A stretch of 60,743 nucleotides of DNA, from assembly GCA_018302335.1 (NCBI GenBank), contig JAGVZT010000046.1, positions 1 through 60,743 on the forward strand, in the 5' to 3' direction. This DNA is from Candidatus Woesearchaeota archaeon (GTDB lineage: Archaea > Nanobdellota > Nanobdellia > Woesearchaeales > JAGVZT01). How positions within the stretch are numbered: position 1 is the stretch's first letter; each line of letters starts with the position of its first letter. This document shows positions 29,590-39,186 of the stretch, piece by piece. The notes under the pieces were generated by a model. The model did not search any database. It was not told the origin of the DNA and saw nothing but the letters and a program-made list of their open reading frames with translations. Position numbers and translations under genes: made by a program.

Positions 29590-31869
29590 ATGAGATTCTT
29601 CGCGCTGCTGCTGGTCGTCCTCGTGCTGCACAGTCTCGCCGCAGGCGCTCTGAGCGTCACCCTGAGCGACCAGGGCACCGGGGTGAAGAGCATCTCCTCG
29701 GGCACGCTGCTCACCACCGGGAATCTCACGGTGCTCATCTATGAGGCTCTCTCTGGTGGGGATCCCATCTACAATGAAACGTTCAACGCCATCGTGAACG
29801 GCAGCTGGAACGTGGTGCTCGGCGGGGGCTCCACCGCCCTCAATCTGGAGTTCGGGAGGGACTACTACAAGGACTACGCCATCAACGGCGAGGATGCGAC
29901 CTTCGCGAACGCATCTGGAGACCCCGTGGACCGGCAGCTGTTCTTCTCGCCGCTCGGGGACGTCGGGAGCACCGTCTTGCTGAGGAGCGACAGCACCGCG
30001 CTGGGAGACTACAACGCCACGCACGTCAACTTCGGCATCAACTCGACGACCGGAACGCTGGCGGACAACACGATTACGTATGCCACCGTGTGCGGCGGGA
30101 ATTTCAACAGGGCCACCGGCAACTACGATACAATAGCAGGGGGAATCCAGAATGTCGCGCAGGGAGGCTACGGCGCAGTGGGCGGCGGCGCCTATAACAA
30201 CGCTTCTGACTTGTACGCGGTAATCTCCGGCGGCGACAACAACCTCGCACAAGGGGAGGCGAGTTCGGTTGCCGGAGGCAGGCTCAATGTAGTCACTGCC
30301 GACCTCAGCTCCGTGGGCGGCGGATTTGCCAATCGCGCGACGGGAGCGGGGAGCACTGTAGCAGGGGGCTACCAGAGCACCGCGACAGGCCTGTACTCTG
30401 CAATCGGTGGAGGGCTGAGCAACAACGCCTCCAATACCCACGCGGCCATCGCGGGCGGCGAGGGCAACAACGCCACCGCGACGTACACCTTCATCGGGAG
30501 CGGCTACCAGAACGTCGTGAACGGCTCGTACGGCGTCGTTGGGGGCGGCTACCGCAACAGCGCGAAGGGCTCCTGGGCGACGGTCTCCGGAGGCACCCAA
30601 AACAACGCCTCGAAGGACTCCTCCACCGTCGGAGGAGGAGACCGGAACCACGCGAGCGGCACCGCAGCGACCATTTCAGGAGGCGCGCTGAACCTGGCGA
30701 ACGGCTCATACTCCGCGATAGGGGGGGGTGGGTCAAACGCTGCTGGCGGATACTCCTCCAGCATAGGTGGAGGGCTCTCCAACGCAGCGCGCAGCGACTA
30801 CTCCTCAATCGGCGGCGGGGCCTACAACAACGCCTCCAACAGTTACGCGACGGTCGCTGGCGGCGACTCGAACATCGCGAGCGGCGCGCGTTCCTTTGTG
30901 GGTGGTGGGCTCACGAACACCGCGAGCGGCGAAGGGTCCTCGGTGGGCGGTGGATCAGGTAACACAGCGAGCGGTATTAATGGCCCTTCGGTTGGTGGTG
31001 GTTATTCAAACACCGCCTCGGGAGCCTCCGCAAGTGTGGCCGCAGGATATCAAAATATTGCCCATTACTCCTTTGTGGGTGGTGGATACGGGAATGACGC
31101 ATATGGCAATTACGCAGCCATCTCCGGCGGGGCCTCCAACAACGCCTCGGGAATCTACGCAGCAGCAAGCGGAGGCTCCTCGAATCGCGCACGTGGGGAT
31201 TACTCTCTGGTGGGGGGACTACTCATGGAGCTCACAGCCTCTGCGGACCGCTCATTCCTGTGGGGGTACAATACCTCGATGGTGTCCTTCGACGACGCCG
31301 ACTCGTTCATCGTGTTCGACTCGAACTTCCAGGTGCGGAACAGCACGAAGGGTTACAGCCTCGTGGTGAACCGCACCACGGGCAACGTGGGCATCGGCAC
31401 CGCCGCGGCGGGCGAACGTCTGAGCGTCTCCGGCCGCATCAACGCCTCGGGCTCCATCACGGGCAACTCCGGCCTCGATTACGCCGAGCGGTTCCCGGCG
31501 AGCAGCCACCTCAGCGCTGGAGATGTGGTGGTGATTGACACGCAACTCGAGGAGTCCGTGCACCAGTCGAGCAGGCCCTACGACACCACGGTCGCGGGAG
31601 TCGTCTCGACCGAGGCCGCATTCATGATAGGCAGCGGCGGCACGCCCATCGCCCTTGCCGGCCGCGTCCCGGTCAAGGTGACGGACGAGAACGGCGCGAT
31701 TGCCACCGGAGACCTGCTCACCACGAGTTCGGTGCCGGGCCATGCGATGCGGTGCGACATCTCCACGCAGGAGGGCAAGCTGCGCTGCTTCGGCGCGGTG
31801 CTCGGCAAGGCGATGGAGCCCTGCGCGGCGAGGCGCTGCGTCATCACCGCCCTGGTCAGCCTGCAGTGA
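29590..31869 (+). CDS. Secreted repetitive YadA-head-like adhesin with a peptidase-G2-like C-terminal region
   Basis: Signal peptide; about 25 GG(G)xxNxAsGxySxVgGG repeats; C-terminus GLDYAERFPASSHLSAGDVVVID...AGVVSTEAAFMIG...VPVKVTDENGAIATGDLLTTSSVPGHAM. Confidence 0.85.
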   Translation: MRFFALLLVVLVLHSLAAGALSVTLSDQGTGVKSISSGTLLTTGNLTVLIYEALSGGDPIYNETFNAIVNGSWNVVLGGGSTALNLEFGRDYYKDYAINGEDATFANASGDPVDRQLFFSPLGDVGSTVLLRSDSTALGDYNATHVNFGINSTTGTLADNTITYATVCGGNFNRATGNYDTIAGGIQNVAQGGYGAVGGGAYNNASDLYAVISGGDNNLAQGEASSVAGGRLNVVTADLSSVGGGFANRATGAGSTVAGGYQSTATGLYSAIGGGLSNNASNTHAAIAGGEGNNATATYTFIGSGYQNVVNGSYGVVGGGYRNSAKGSWATVSGGTQNNASKDSSTVGGGDRNHASGTAATISGGALNLANGSYSAIGGGGSNAAGGYSSSIGGGLSNAARSDYSSIGGGAYNNASNSYATVAGGDSNIASGARSFVGGGLTNTASGEGSSVGGGSGNTASGINGPSVGGGYSNTASGASASVAAGYQNIAHYSFVGGGYGNDAYGNYAAISGGASNNASGIYAAASGGSSNRARGDYSLVGGLLMELTASADRSFLWGYNTSMVSFDDADSFIVFDSNFQVRNSTKGYSLVVNRTTGNVGIGTAAAGERLSVSGRINASGSITGNSGLDYAERFPASSHLSAGDVVVIDTQLEESVHQSSRPYDTTVAGVVSTEAAFMIGSGGTPIALAGRVPVKVTDENGAIATGDLLTTSSVPGHAMRCDISTQEGKLRCFGAVLGKAMEPCAARRCVITALVSLQ

Positions 31870-31870
31870 G

Positions 31871-32854
31871 ATGGCACCCAAAGCCGCGCTCTGGCTGCTG
31901 ACGCTGCTGTTCCTCGCAGCCGCTGCTGACGCGACCAACACCAGCAGCTACGAGGTGGAAAGCACGCATTCCGGCGTTGCTGGAGGCACTGGAAACACGA
32001 CCAGCTACGAGATGACTAGCACCACCGCCGCGTATGGCGGCGGCTCGGGCAACTCTTCAGCGTACGAGTTCCGCGGCAGCTGGCTGAACCAGACCTATAC
32101 GATTGCTGCACCTCCGCCGCCCCCGCCGCCGCCGCCACCTCCGAGCGGAGGAGGAGGGGGTGGAGGGGGAGCGACCGTTCCCTCGAACACCAGCACCAAG
32201 CTCTGGACAACCTTCGCTGCGGAGACGGAGCAGGTGATGAAGGTCTTCAGTACCGCGGTCCCGGTCAAGCAGGTCATCCTGGTGAGTGGGGAGGCAGGCA
32301 CCCAGGTGGAACTCAAGGCTGAGCGCCTCGGCAGCAATCCCACCCCGAAGGAACCGGAGGGCACCGTCTACCGCTTTGTCGAACTCTCGCTCACGGGGCT
32401 GGACAGCGCGAAACTGAAGCTCGTGAAGCTCCGCTTCCAGGTGGAGAAGAACTGGACCGCTGACCAGAGCGCCGATGTGAGCCAGGTGAAGATGCTCCGC
32501 TACACCACGCACTGGGCCGAGCTGCCCACGGAATACACCGGAAGCGATGACAACTACCACCATTTCAACGCGACTTCGCCCGGTCTCTCGGTCTTCGCCA
32601 TCGCGCTCGGGCCGCGCGTCGCGGCAGTGGCAGAGGAGCCTGCTGTCGAGATACCCTCCACCGTGGAGATACCTGAAGAGCCCATCGTGGAGGAAACCCC
32701 CCCGCAAGACCAAACAGAACCCCCTGAGGAACCCCTGCCCGCGCCAAAGCGCTCTGCCCTCCGCATCATCATCTCGGTGCTCGCGTTCATCGTGCTGCTC
32801 ACCGGCGCGGGCGCAATGCTCTATACGAGGGCTGCGCGCAAGAGGGCCAAGTAG
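31871..32854 (+). CDS. PGF-pre-PGF-like surface protein with poly-Pro/poly-Gly linker and C-terminal TM anchor
   Basis: Signal peptide, PPPPPPPPPPPSGGGGGGGG, KLWTTFAAETEQVMKVFSTAVPVKQVILVSGE..., TM plus RAARKRAK. Confidence 0.75.
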   Translation: MAPKAALWLLTLLFLAAAADATNTSSYEVESTHSGVAGGTGNTTSYEMTSTTAAYGGGSGNSSAYEFRGSWLNQTYTIAAPPPPPPPPPPPSGGGGGGGGATVPSNTSTKLWTTFAAETEQVMKVFSTAVPVKQVILVSGEAGTQVELKAERLGSNPTPKEPEGTVYRFVELSLTGLDSAKLKLVKLRFQVEKNWTADQSADVSQVKMLRYTTHWAELPTEYTGSDDNYHHFNATSPGLSVFAIALGPRVAAVAEEPAVEIPSTVEIPEEPIVEETPPQDQTEPPEEPLPAPKRSALRIIISVLAFIVLLTGAGAMLYTRAARKRAK

Positions 32855-32857
32855 GAC

Positions 32858-32919
32858 TGGCCGAGTTGCATTCCCGATATGGCGTGAGACAACCCGGAAC
32901 TCGTACGGCAATGCGACCG
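32858..32919 (+). repeat. Intergenic palindromic element copy G
   Basis: TGGCCGAGTTGCATTCCCGATATGGCGTGAGACAACCCGGAACTCGTACGGCAATGCGACCG; 4 bp after the stop. Confidence 0.8.
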
Positions 32920-32964
32920 AAGTCTGTTGCACGAGGCCGAGGGATAAGCTATTTATAACGCACA

Positions 32965-35391
32965 GTGTCCCCGGAAGGCGTGGGGGAGCGCCTGACGCCG
33001 GCGATGCAGCAGTACTTCCGCACCAAGCGCGAGTACCCGGACTGCCTGGTGATGTTCCGCATGGGACGCGCCTCGGACATTCTGGACATCACGCTCACCA
33101 GCAGGGGGGAGCTGGACGGCGAGAAGATACCGCTCGCGGGCGTCCCGTACCACGCCCTGGAACCCTATCTCGCGAAGCTCGTCCGCACGGGGCTCAAGGT
33201 CGCCATCTGCGAGCAGCTCGAGGACCCGAAGCTCGCGAAGGGGGTAGTGAAGCGCGATGTCGTGCGCGTCGTGACCCCCGGAGTGGTGGTGGAGAGCGAG
33301 CTGCTCAACGAACGGAGCAACAACTATCTCATGGCGCTCACCATCAAGGGAGAGCACATCGGCGCCGCGCTCGCGGACATCTCCACCGCCGAATTCCTCG
33401 CCACGGAGCTTCCCGCGAGGGAGCTCGGCGCGCTGCTTGCGCAGTTCTCCCCCGCGGAGATACTCATTCCCCTGAGCGCTGGCGTGGACCGGCAACTGCA
33501 CGAGACGCTGGCGAAGAGCGCCTGCCTCACTCCCGTTGAGGACGGCGAGTTCCAGGGCGCTGCCGAGCGCCTGAAGGCGCATTTTGGCGTCGCGACCCTC
33601 GAGGCCTACGGACTCAAGGACCGGCACCTCGCCACCGCCGCATCGGGAGCGCTGCTCTCCTATCTTTCGTCGACGCAGAAACAGCGGCTCTCCCTGCTCA
33701 CCAGCATGCGCTTCTTCTCCCAGGAGGAGTGCCTCCTGCTGGACCAGGTCACCCTGAAGAACCTCGAGGTGCTGCACTCGGCGCGCGACGGCTCCACGAA
33801 AGACACCCTTCTCTCCACGCTTGACTTCACTCGCACCGCGATGGGAGCGCGCCTTCTCCGGCGCTGGCTCGTGCAGCCCCTCCGCTCCCCTCCGCAGATT
33901 GCGATGAGGCTCGATGCGGTGGAAGAGCTGCAGGGAGCGATGCTGCGTTCCGCTCTGGCGGAGCAGCTCTCCGGGATGGCTGACCTCGAACGCCTCTCCT
34001 CCAAGGTCGCGATGGCCCGTGCGAAACCACGGGACCTCGCCGCGCTCCGCGACGCGCTGCTCCGCCTTCCGGACGCGAAGGCAGCCGTAGGGCAGTCCTC
34101 CGTCGCTCTCCTCATGGAGCTGGGGTCGTTCGACACCATGGAGGACACCGCCGCGCTGCTGTCCGCCGCGATAAGCGACTCCCCCCCTGCGCTCCTCCAG
34201 GACGGCAGCGTCATCCGGGAGGGCTACTCGCCCGAGCTTGACGAGCTCCGCGCGGCGAAGCGCGGGGGCAAGCAGCTGCTCGCGAAACTCGAGGAGGAGG
34301 AACGGTCACGGACAGGGATCCGCGCGCTGCGCGTGCGGTACAACCGGGTGTTCGGCTACTTCATCGAGGTCTCCAAGGCCAACCTGCACCTCGTCCCGGA
34401 GCGATATGTCCGGAAGCAGACCATGAGCACCGGCGAGCGGTACTTCACCGAGGAGTTGAAAGAGCACGAGAGCAAGGTGCTGCACGCCGAGGAGCGCATC
34501 CTCGGCCTGGAGGAGAAGCTCTTCCAGGAAGTCGCCGCGAGGGTCGCGGCGCGCGTGGCCGAGCTGCAGCGCGCGGCGCGGAGTCTCGCGGCGCTCGACA
34601 CGCTCTGCGCGTTTGCCGAAGCAGCCAGCCGCAACCGCTATGTGCGGCCCTCGGTGGATGACACCGATGGCATCGACATCCGCGAGGGGAGGCACCCGGT
34701 GCTCGAGCGCGAGGGGAGCTTCATCGGGAATGACTGCGTCATGCAGCCAGGAGAGGTGTTCATCATCACCGGCCCGAACATGGCCGGGAAGTCGACGTAC
34801 ATGCGCCAGGTCGCGCTCATCTGCCTCATGGCGCAGGCAGGCTCCTTCGTCCCTGCGGAAAGCGCGCGCATCGGGACCGCTGACCGCATCTTCACCCGCG
34901 TCGGGGCATTTGACGACCTCGCCCACGGCCAGAGCACCTTCATGGTGGAGATGGGCCAGACCGCACACATCCTGCACCACGCGACCTCAAGAAGCCTCGT
35001 CATCCTCGACGAGATTGGACGCGGGACCTCGACCTTCGACGGCGTGGCGTTGGCATGGAGCGTCGCCGAGTACATCTACCGGCGCGTCAAGGCCAAGACC
35101 CTCTTCGCGACGCACTACCACGTGCTGAACAGGCTCGCGGAGCAGTGCCCGGGAGTGCGGAACTTCAGCATCGCGGTGAAGGAGCGCGGCTCTGACATCA
35201 TCTTCCTCCGCAAGGTCACCGAGGGTGGAACCGACAAGTCCTACGGCATCCACGTCGCGCGGCTCGCAGGCATGCCCGCCGAGGTGGTGGAGCGCTCCCG
35301 GGAGATACAGGAGAAGCTCTTCGCCGAGGACAGGATGCACCTCCGTCTCCGCGCGAAGCGCGAGGAGGAGCAGCGTTCGCTGCTCGGCTGA
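32965..35391 (+). CDS. mutS: DNA mismatch repair protein MutS, domain I deletion
   Basis: [64 protein letters not shown] start 25 bp 3' of a TATA box. N-terminus reads [18 protein letters not shown]. Confidence 0.95.
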   Translation: MSPEGVGERLTPAMQQYFRTKREYPDCLVMFRMGRASDILDITLTSRGELDGEKIPLAGVPYHALEPYLAKLVRTGLKVAICEQLEDPKLAKGVVKRDVVRVVTPGVVVESELLNERSNNYLMALTIKGEHIGAALADISTAEFLATELPARELGALLAQFSPAEILIPLSAGVDRQLHETLAKSACLTPVEDGEFQGAAERLKAHFGVATLEAYGLKDRHLATAASGALLSYLSSTQKQRLSLLTSMRFFSQEECLLLDQVTLKNLEVLHSARDGSTKDTLLSTLDFTRTAMGARLLRRWLVQPLRSPPQIAMRLDAVEELQGAMLRSALAEQLSGMADLERLSSKVAMARAKPRDLAALRDALLRLPDAKAAVGQSSVALLMELGSFDTMEDTAALLSAAISDSPPALLQDGSVIREGYSPELDELRAAKRGGKQLLAKLEEEERSRTGIRALRVRYNRVFGYFIEVSKANLHLVPERYVRKQTMSTGERYFTEELKEHESKVLHAEERILGLEEKLFQEVAARVAARVAELQRAARSLAALDTLCAFAEAASRNRYVRPSVDDTDGIDIREGRHPVLEREGSFIGNDCVMQPGEVFIITGPNMAGKSTYMRQVALICLMAQAGSFVPAESARIGTADRIFTRVGAFDDLAHGQSTFMVEMGQTAHILHHATSRSLVILDEIGRGTSTFDGVALAWSVAEYIYRRVKAKTLFATHYHVLNRLAEQCPGVRNFSIAVKERGSDIIFLRKVTEGGTDKSYGIHVARLAGMPAEVVERSREIQEKLFAEDRMHLRLRAKREEEQRSLLG

Positions 35392-35420
35392 CCGCGCAGC
35401 TTCGTAACCCTCCGATGCTT

Positions 35421-35488
35421 CGGCCGCAATTCCGCATGATATCCGCGTTGTCCTACCGGTCTGCCGATGATTCCCCCCAGCTCGGCCG
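35421..35488 (+). repeat. Intergenic palindromic element copy H
   Basis: CGGCCGCAATTCCGCATGATATCCGCGTTGTCCTACCGG...CAGCTCGGCCG. Confidence 0.7.
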
Positions 35489-35571
35489 GCTGTCTGCCCG
35501 AGCATTTCTATGCGGCCCACGGAGGGGCAAAACCTTTATAAAGAAATAATAGTCTCTAGAGAGTGATAACT

Positions 35572-36123
35572 ATGAACGACACACTCTATGAGGATATGAG
35601 CGAGCTGCTCGGGAAGGACACTGCTGACGGCTACCGGAGCTTCTCTGAGCGCACAGGCATCTGGTCCATGTACCAGGAGATGCAGGAGCGGCTCTCGTCC
35701 ATACGGGGAATGGCCTTCGGACAGCTGGCCTGGTATGCGCAGCAGGTCGAGGCCATGCTCCGTCCGGGGGAAGAAAGTGACCGGGAGGCGAAAAACCTGG
35801 TGGCAAGACTCCGCGAGATCCCCAAGCCTGACATCAAGACCTTGCTGGGAGCGCTCGATAATCTCAGGTCGCAGGGGAAGCAGGAACTCCAGAAGGTAGA
35901 GGACGGTCGCGCTGCTCTCGACACGTACCTCAGGCAGAGACGGAATGACCTGAATGCTATACCCATACATGACTTTAACGCCAGCGGAGACCTCACCCTC
36001 CTGCTGAAGCTCGGAGCGCGTGAAGATGATGATGTGTGGCAACAGTACGCGTTCATGACGAAACTCGATGACAATCTCGCCGAACTCAACCGGCAGATGC
36101 TCTTCGCACGGGAGTTCCACTGA
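35572..36123 (+). CDS. Hypothetical protein, helical (about 183 aa)
   Basis: Intact ORF MNDTLYEDMSELLGKDTADGYRSFSERTG...; TATA cctttataaag upstream. Confidence 0.7.
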   Translation: MNDTLYEDMSELLGKDTADGYRSFSERTGIWSMYQEMQERLSSIRGMAFGQLAWYAQQVEAMLRPGEESDREAKNLVARLREIPKPDIKTLLGALDNLRSQGKQELQKVEDGRAALDTYLRQRRNDLNAIPIHDFNASGDLTLLLKLGAREDDDVWQQYAFMTKLDDNLAELNRQMLFAREFH

Positions 36124-36147
36124 GTGCCCGTTCTCCGTCGGAACCGC

Positions 36148-36215
36148 TGGCCGTGCCTTGTCCAGGGCTCGCTGAGTAGCGGACGGGATTCTGGGTATCC
36201 TCCGCAATGCGGCCG
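36148..36215 (-). repeat. Intergenic palindromic element copy I
   Basis: Minus strand CGGCCGCATTGCGGAGGATACCCAGAATCCCGTCCGCTACTCAGCGAGCCCTGGACAAGGCACGGCC. Confidence 0.75.
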
Positions 36216-36401
36216 ATGACTTTCAGGATTTCGGCGGAAGGCTTCATCTGCACACTGCAGAATATTCATTGGAGATGCTAAAGCTATTTATACAACCGTA
36301 TACTGGGAGCGATTAGGTAACTTTATATACCAAAAGACATAAGGTAGTATCCGAGAGAGCGCTTCCCCCGGGGCGATTTCTCGGAGGAATGAGGTGAGAC
36401 G

Positions 36402-37136
36402 ATGTACGCCGAGAGTCCGCGCAGAGCAAACCCGCAGATAGAACGTCTCGCGCAGAAATTGCGCGACAATGGCATCGCAGCGAGCTTCGCTGACGCACTT
36501 TCCCTGGCACAGAGCATCAGCGAGTCGAACACCGCAGAGGAGCGCTACGGTTCAGAGAAAATTCCCAATCGCTACCAGGAGCAACACAGAGGTCCTGGTG
36601 TCATCCAGAATGTCCGCCCCGAGGAATGCGGCACTCCGCTCGCGTACCTCAACCGCGAGCGGCGCGGCCCGGGCAGGATAGAGAACCTTCCCGAAAGGTA
36701 CCAGAAGATGCCGGAGCGGCAGGAGAGGCCTGCCCCCGTGCAGCAGGCTGCGGTCTTCGCTGCTGAGCCTGATGAACGCACCGTACGCGAGCTCGTGGAC
36801 GAGGACGCGAAGCGCGTCTACGCGCAACCTGTCCAACGGCCTGTGGAGACAACGCCTGCCCCGAAGGTGGACAGCGAGTGGTTCAAGCCGGTCGCCCAGG
36901 TCTCTCAGCCTGTTCCCCAGCCAGTCCAACCTGCTCCGGTCGTGCGTCCCGCGACCCCCGAGCAGGTCCAGGCACCTCCGCAGTTCGCCCAGCCGGCTCC
37001 GCAACCCCAGGCCCCTCCCCGAACAGTTTCCCGCCACCCCCCCGGAAGTTCCCCGGAGCAGAGAGGACGCGGCCTCAGCAAGGAAGAGGAGTCCAACACC
37101 GACATCTCGAAGATATTCTACTTCGGGAGACGGTAG
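36402..37136 (+). CDS. Proline-rich hypothetical protein
   Basis: Helical N-terminus IERLAQKLRDNGIAASFADALSLAQSI, Pro/Gln-rich linker, conserved-looking C-terminus DISKIFYFGRR. Confidence 0.7.
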   Translation: MYAESPRRANPQIERLAQKLRDNGIAASFADALSLAQSISESNTAEERYGSEKIPNRYQEQHRGPGVIQNVRPEECGTPLAYLNRERRGPGRIENLPERYQKMPERQERPAPVQQAAVFAAEPDERTVRELVDEDAKRVYAQPVQRPVETTPAPKVDSEWFKPVAQVSQPVPQPVQPAPVVRPATPEQVQAPPQFAQPAPQPQAPPRTVSRHPPGSSPEQRGRGLSKEEESNTDISKIFYFGRR

Positions 37137-37141
37137 GCTTC

Positions 37142-37194
37142 CGGCCGACTGCCTTTCGGCGACGTCACCCGGACAACCCGCTGCATTGCGGCCG
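37142..37194. repeat. Intergenic palindromic element copy J
   Basis: CGGCCGACTGCCTTTCGGCGACGTCACCCGGACAACCCGCTGCATTGCGGCCG; 6 bp after the stop. Confidence 0.7.
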
Positions 37195-37253
37195 GCTCTT
37201 CCATTTCACGTCTCGGCGGAGGCTTTATAATCCGGAAGGCATGAGCCTTGCCC

Positions 37254-37925
37254 ATGCCCCCGGTGATTGAGCTCCGCGACGTGTGGAAGACCTACCGCAT
37301 GTCGGGCGTCGAGGTCCATGCGCTGCGCGGCCTCTCCCTGACGGTTGAGCAAGGCGAGTTCCTCTCCCTCCGCGGCCCGAGCGGAAGCGGGAAGAGCACC
37401 GCGATGCACCTCATCGGATGCCTCGACCTGCCGAGCAGGGGCAAGGTCCTCCTCAAGGGCAAGGACATCGCACAGCTTCCGGAGAGCTCTCTGGCCCGCA
37501 TCCGGGGCAAGACCATCGGCTTCGTGTTCCAGCAGTTCAACCTCATCCCGACGCTCAGCGCGCTCGACAATGTGTGCCTGCCCATGCTCTTCCAGGGTGT
37601 CTCCCGGGAGAAGCGTGAGCAGCGGGGGCGTAGCCTGCTGGAGCGGATGTCGCTCTCGGACAGGCTGCGCCATCTCCCCGCGGAGCTCTCGGGAGGCCAG
37701 CTCCAGCGCGTCGCCATCGCCCGAGCCCTGGCGAACGACCCCGAAGTCATCCTCGCGGACGAGCCCACGGGGAACCTGGATTCCGCTACCGGGAAGAGCG
37801 TCCTGGAGCTCATCGGAAACCTGCACCGGGAGGACGGCAAGACCATCATCCTGGTGACGCACGACCAGGAAATCGCCCGCTATGCCAAGCGGGAAGAGTA
37901 TATTCTCGATGGGAGACTGAGGTGA
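37254..37925 (+). CDS. ABC transporter ATP-binding protein (MacB/LolD type)
   Basis: GPSGSGKSTAMHLIGCLD, LSGGQLQRVAIARALANDPEVILADEPTGNLD. Confidence 0.96.
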   Translation: MPPVIELRDVWKTYRMSGVEVHALRGLSLTVEQGEFLSLRGPSGSGKSTAMHLIGCLDLPSRGKVLLKGKDIAQLPESSLARIRGKTIGFVFQQFNLIPTLSALDNVCLPMLFQGVSREKREQRGRSLLERMSLSDRLRHLPAELSGGQLQRVAIARALANDPEVILADEPTGNLDSATGKSVLELIGNLHREDGKTIILVTHDQEIARYAKREEYILDGRLR

Positions 37926-37929
37926 GAGC

Positions 37930-39186
37930 ATGAGAGCTGCGGTATACATGGTCATCGCGATGCTGCTGGCTGCCGGTGCCGCGGGCCAGATTGTCGTCCC
38001 GCTGGTCTCCAGCGGCCCGGACATCCGGGTGAGCCTGCTCAGCCAGAGCCCCGACCCCGCCGAACCAGGGCAGACTGTGGAGCTGCGCTGGAAAGCGGAG
38101 AATTACGGCTCGGGGAATGTGGAGCGTGTCCTGATGGAGATCCTTCCCCGCTACCCATTCTCCCTCGAGCCCGGCGTCGAGGCCCGCAAGGACATCGGGA
38201 GCCTTTCTGCCCGGCAGAAGGACAACGATGCGGTCACCCTGTTCTACCGGCTGCGCGTGGACCCGCTCGCAAGCCCGAGCGATGAGAAGATGACCCTGCG
38301 GTACTCCATCGACGGGGGCGCCAGCTGGGTCACTCTGGAGGATTTCGAGGTGCGGATCGCAGGCCACACCGCCGTCCTCTCCCTCGAATCCGTCAGCGTG
38401 ACGCCGGAACGCCTCGAGCCAGGAAAGCCTGCGGAACTCGCGCTCAGGCTCAGGAACAACGCCGATGTGCTGCTGAAGAACATCCGGGTGAATCTCCAGT
38501 TCCGCACGGTGTACCAGACCACGACCGCGGTGCAGCAGACGGACCTGCCATTTACCGCCGTCGGCTCCAGCAATGAGAAGGAACTGGCGCAGCTCACCCC
38601 CGGAGCTTCCGGGGAGGTTGCGTTCCGCATCATCGTGGACGGCGACGCCTCCTCCGGGGTGTACAAGGTCCCCATCGGCCTCACCTATCTCGACAGGGAC
38701 GGCAACGCATACAGCGTGGAGGAGACCCAGATAGGCCTGGTCGTCGAGGCCCCTGTCGCGTACGCGCTCGCCCTGAAGGACCGCGACCTCTACACATCGG
38801 GCAACGGCGAGGTCGTCCTGAGCCTCTCCAATGTCGGCCCTGCGGACATCAATTACCTCACCCTGGAGCTGCTCGACGGTGAGCGCTACGAGGTCATCTC
38901 CGCGCGGGAGTCCTACATCGGGAACCTGGAGAGCGACGACTTCGAGACCGCCGCGTTCACCATCCATGCCGAGGGGAGCGAGGAGCTGCAGCTGCAGGTC
39001 CGCCTCCGCTACCGGGACAGCTTCAACGAGCTCCACGCGCGCGACGAAGTCGTGCCGATGCCGCTGTACAGCACATCCGCTGCGAAGCGCCTCGGCCTGG
39101 TGCAGGGCGGCGGCTCCGGATGGGTATTGATTGTCGCAGCGTTGCTCGGCGCGGGCGTGTGGTGGCTGCGCCGCAGGAAGCGATGA
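37930..39186 (+). CDS. Secreted CARDB/COG1361-like protein with C-terminal TM
   Basis: Signal peptide, repeated PAEPGQTVELRWKAENYGSGNVERVLMEI-type domains, C-terminal WVLIVAALLGAGVWWLRRRKR. Confidence 0.8.
   Translation: MRAAVYMVIAMLLAAGAAGQIVVPLVSSGPDIRVSLLSQSPDPAEPGQTVELRWKAENYGSGNVERVLMEILPRYPFSLEPGVEARKDIGSLSARQKDNDAVTLFYRLRVDPLASPSDEKMTLRYSIDGGASWVTLEDFEVRIAGHTAVLSLESVSVTPERLEPGKPAELALRLRNNADVLLKNIRVNLQFRTVYQTTTAVQQTDLPFTAVGSSNEKELAQLTPGASGEVAFRIIVDGDASSGVYKVPIGLTYLDRDGNAYSVEETQIGLVVEAPVAYALALKDRDLYTSGNGEVVLSLSNVGPADINYLTLELLDGERYEVISARESYIGNLESDDFETAAFTIHAEGSEELQLQVRLRYRDSFNELHARDEVVPMPLYSTSAAKRLGLVQGGGSGWVLIVAALLGAGVWWLRRRKR

Noticed and set aside
30090-31250. Regular repeats suggesting a CRISPR array or satellite
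   Set aside because: Repeats are codon-phased (GGxxNNASG...) within one long ORF and vary at third positions; they are protein repeats. No CRISPR array was seen in the window.
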